A stretch of 8,345 bases of DNA from JAUXIQ01 sp030620925 [NCBI: Nitrospinota bacterium]. GTDB taxonomy: Bacteria; JAUXIQ01. Location: contig JAUXIQ010000069.1 in NCBI GenBank assembly GCA_030620925.1, forward strand, positions 1 through 8,345. The letters run 5' to 3'. Made by a program: the position numbers and the translations under genes. How positions within the stretch are numbered: position 1 is the stretch's first letter; each line of letters opens with the position of its first letter. This document shows, in pieces, positions 6,545-8,345 of this stretch. The notes below the pieces were generated by a model, which worked only from the letters and a program-made list of their open reading frames with translations, was not told the DNA's origin and made no database searches.

Positions 6545-6559
6545 GTATCGGACGGATAC
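6545..6559. promoter_or_regulatory. Palindrome at the cyclase transcription start (candidate operator)
   Basis: GTATC (6545-6549) and GATAC (6555-6559) are perfect inverted arms around GGACG. The site is just downstream of the minus-strand -10 (6568-6563) and covers the expected start site near 6556, a classic repressor position. A second nested pairing, TATCG (6546-6550) with CGATA (6559-6563), overlaps it. No regulator gene is visible in the window. Confidence 0.4.
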
Positions 6560-6562
6560 GAT

Positions 6563-6591
6563 ATTATATTTATTGGTCTGCGACTTTTCAA
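6563..6591 (-). promoter_or_regulatory. Near-consensus sigma70 promoter for the cyclase
   Basis: On the minus strand TTGAAA (6591-6586) and a perfect TATAAT (6568-6563) are separated by exactly 17 bases. Transcription would start near 6556, leaving a leader of about 60 bases ending in the strong GAGGAGGG ribosome site. Confidence 0.65.
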
Positions 6592-6603
6592 CACAAAATG
6601 GGC

Positions 6604-6631
6604 TTCCTTTCGGTTCTTATCTATGTATAAT
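6604..6631 (+). promoter_or_regulatory. Candidate promoter for the MFS transporter
   Basis: A perfect TATAAT occurs at 6626-6631 on the plus strand, about 70 bases before the transporter ATG. The best -35 at acceptable spacing is poor (TTCCTT, 6604-6609, 16 bases), so this promoter may need an activator or may be weak. Confidence 0.4.
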
Positions 6632-6677
6632 AGTAGACAAATATTTCCTTTATTTAATAGGGTTGGGGGGGATACGG

Positions 6678-6701
6678 GTGACATTGCAAGATTATGGATA
6701 A
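6678..6701 (+). CDS. Possible 7-residue leader peptide abutting the MFS start
   Basis: GTG at 6678 opens a frame MTLQDYG whose TAA (6699-6701) touches the ATG of the transporter in the same frame. A run of seven Gs (6665-6671) six bases before the GTG can act as a Shine-Dalgarno, whereas the transporter ATG itself has no clear one. Translation of the leader could deliver ribosomes to the transporter. It is very short and could be chance. Confidence 0.25.
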   Translation: MTLQDYG

Positions 6702-8255
6702 ATGGATAAAGAGTTCGTACCATATCATTTAAGACCCAACTATAAGTGGGTGGTGAGCGGGTTCATGGTGCTTGGGGGCTTCATATATGCCATGGATCAG
6801 ACCATCGTGAGCATTGCCATCCCCCAGCTCATGGCCTCCTTCAGCACCAACCTGGAAAAAATCCAGTGGGTCACCACCGCCTATATGCTGGGCATGGCCG
6901 TGCTCATGCCCTCCACGGGCTGGCTGGGCGAGCGCCTGGGCCACCGCACCCTGTTTGTGGGCTCCACCCTGCTGTTCACTTTCGCCTCCGCCCTCTGCGG
7001 CATGGCCTGGAGTGTCAACTCCCTGATAGTCTTTCGCGCCCTCCAGGGTGCCGGCGGCGGTGCCTTGATGCCCATAGCCATGGTCGTTTTCTTCGAGATT
7101 TTCCCCGAGGAGCAGCGGGGAGTGGCAATGGGTATTTTCGCTTTCACTTCTGTGATGGGCCCGGCCTTCGGCCCGGTTATCGGGGGCTATTTCATCGAGG
7201 AGCTGACCTGGCGGCTCATCTTCTACATAAACATCCCCCTGGGCCTGATCAGCGCCATAGGCATCTGGGTGGTGCTGAAAGAGACGCCGCGCAAGAAGGG
7301 GGGGAAATTCGATGCGCTTGGCCTGGTCACCATGACCATTTTCCTCACTTCGCTTCTCATTATTCTCGTCAAGGGGCAGCAGAAGGGCTGGCATTCCGAT
7401 TACATCATAACCATGATGGCCATATTCGCAATATCCATCACTCTCTTCTTCTTCGTGGAGCTGAGGAACAAGACCCCCTTCGTGGACATAAAGGTTTTTA
7501 AAAATTCGCTTTTCACCATGGCCGCGGCCCTTTCCTTCGTCGTGGGGGTGGGCTACTACGGGACATACTTCATAGTGCCCGTCTTCCTGCAGAGCATCCT
7601 GGGCTACACGGCGATACAGGCGGGGTTTATTCAGCTTCCGGGGGTGCTGATATTCGGCGCCGCTCTCTTCTTATCCGGGGCGGTGAGCAATAAGACCAGC
7701 CCCCGGTTATTAGTACTCATGGGCCTGACGGTAATGGCCGCCGGGCTTTACTGGCTCTCCTACATCAACCTGCAGACCAGTACGGGCATGATTAACGTCA
7801 TGCTCATCGTTCGCGGTGCGGGGATCGGGCTGTTGATGACTCCGCTGCTCATGTCGGCCCTGGGCACGCTCCCACCGGAGCAGATGTCCATGGGCTCGGG
7901 GGTATTCAACATCATCCGCTACCTGGGGGGAGCCATCGGCATCGCCAGCATGGACACCATAATCGAGCGGAGTGAGCTCACATACCTCGCCCGCTATTCA
8001 GAGCATCAACTGTACGACTCATACGCCACCAGCACGTTTATGTCTTCGATCAAAGGGCTCTTCGTGCAACTGGGTGACCCGGCGATTCTGGCCCAGCAGA
8101 AATCACTGGAGCTGCTCAGAATGATGATGAGTCGTGAGGCGCTCTTATCCGCCTTCAGCGACGTTTACCTTATGGTGGGCCTGCTCATCATGGCCACCAT
8201 TATACCCGCGGTTTTCCTGCGCTTCAGTCCGCCGAAGTCATCGGCGGCGGATTGA
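6702..8255 (+). CDS. DHA2-family MFS drug:H+ antiporter (EmrB/QacA type)
   Basis: A 517-residue inner-membrane protein with 14 predicted helices, the hallmark of DHA2 exporters that expel drugs or other hydrophobic compounds in exchange for protons. Helix 1 (about 17-40) carries the family motif MDQTIVSIAIP with the membrane-buried D32. Motif A is GWLGERLGHR (73-82) after helix 2, motif B is RALQGAGGGALMP (112-124, R112), and motif C, the antiporter motif, is VMGPAFGPVIGGY (151-163) in helix 5. WRLIFYINIPLG (170-181) precedes helix 6. Helices 7-13 span about 206-417; a hydrophilic loop (about 418-484) separates helices 13 and 14 (485-507), as is usual in EmrB/QacA proteins. An in-frame TAA directly before the ATG at 6702 means no longer protein is possible. 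No EmrA-like adaptor or outer-membrane partner is in the window, and the substrate is unknown. Confidence 0.93.
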   Translation: MDKEFVPYHLRPNYKWVVSGFMVLGGFIYAMDQTIVSIAIPQLMASFSTNLEKIQWVTTAYMLGMAVLMPSTGWLGERLGHRTLFVGSTLLFTFASALCGMAWSVNSLIVFRALQGAGGGALMPIAMVVFFEIFPEEQRGVAMGIFAFTSVMGPAFGPVIGGYFIEELTWRLIFYINIPLGLISAIGIWVVLKETPRKKGGKFDALGLVTMTIFLTSLLIILVKGQQKGWHSDYIITMMAIFAISITLFFFVELRNKTPFVDIKVFKNSLFTMAAALSFVVGVGYYGTYFIVPVFLQSILGYTAIQAGFIQLPGVLIFGAALFLSGAVSNKTSPRLLVLMGLTVMAAGLYWLSYINLQTSTGMINVMLIVRGAGIGLLMTPLLMSALGTLPPEQMSMGSGVFNIIRYLGGAIGIASMDTIIERSELTYLARYSEHQLYDSYATSTFMSSIKGLFVQLGDPAILAQQKSLELLRMMMSREALLSAFSDVYLMVGLLIMATIIPAVFLRFSPPKSSAAD

Positions 8256-8289
8256 TGCTCTTAAGAGATGGAAATTCTTATGGGATATG

Positions 8290-8345
8290 TTATAAACCGA
8301 TTTTTTTGAGGAGGTTTTCTGCGGCTGTTACGCTCGGTGAGGAGG
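8290..8345 (-). CDS. Possible C-terminal end of a convergent gene (5' part outside)
   Basis: On the minus strand the frame from the right edge reads SSPSVTAAENLLKKIGL and stops at TAA (8292-8290). The amphipathic helix TAAENLLKKIG looks like a genuine protein end and would make the gene convergent with the transporter. With only 17 residues this is a weak call. Read on the plus strand, the terminal GAGGAGG (8339-8345) could instead be the ribosome site of a gene starting just past the edge. Confidence 0.3.
   Translation of the reverse strand, partial: SSPSVTAAENLLKKIGL

Noticed and set aside
6729-7394. A 221-codon minus-strand frame opposite the MFS gene
   Set aside because: Its His/Gly/Glu-rich low-complexity product is the typical antisense shadow of a membrane-protein gene.
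8263-8272. CTCTTAAGAG palindrome just after the MFS stop as a terminator
   Set aside because: A 10-base self-complementary site with no loop and no T-run cannot form a normal terminator hairpin; probably chance.

Overview
The window looks like ordinary chromosomal DNA from a free-living, probably anaerobic bacterium. It has dense gene packing, roughly 50-57% GC in most genes, Shine-Dalgarno-led starts and sigma70-type promoters. The GerMN protein / Amidase_3 pair, the type-II branched-chain aminotransferase and the DUF72 protein resemble versions I associate with Desulfobacterota (deltaproteobacteria) or clostridial Firmicutes. That placement is an impression from protein style, not a search result. 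I found no rRNA, tRNA, CRISPR array, transposase, integrase or plasmid origin.

Layout, left to right. Positions 1-3329 hold four minus-strand genes read right to left: enoyl-CoA hydratase/isomerase (2499-3329), a DUF72/YecE-like protein (1551-2456), an exported N-acetylmuramoyl-L-alanine amidase (531-1445) and a membrane-anchored GerMN-domain protein (from 534, running off the left edge). The last two overlap by four bases (TTGA) and are probably translationally coupled. Positions 3330-3574 are a divergent promoter region. The plus strand then carries a branched-chain amino acid aminotransferase (3575-4645) and a lower-GC class I SAM-dependent methyltransferase (4748-5521). After a 200-base AT-rich convergent gap comes a minus-strand cyclase/kynurenine-formamidase-like metal hydrolase (5722-6495). 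A second divergent control region (6496-6701) separates it from a plus-strand 14-helix DHA2-family drug/proton antiporter (6702-8255). The last 56 bases may contain the C-terminal end of a convergent minus-strand gene.

How the genes work together. The amidase and GerMN protein form an envelope pair: one cleaves peptidoglycan stem peptides and the other is a predicted envelope-anchored partner. The aminotransferase and the divergent crotonase could both touch branched-chain amino acid or acyl-CoA metabolism, but adjacency is the only local evidence. The cyclase and efflux pump share a promoter region with a 15-base palindrome at the predicted cyclase start site, so co-regulation by a small-molecule-responsive repressor is possible.

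I did not find a convincing new biological system. The points most worth checking are the palindrome and short leader frame in the cyclase/MFS region, the clamp-binding-like C-terminus of the DUF72 protein, the unusual start of the GerMN gene, and the compositional dip at the methyltransferase.
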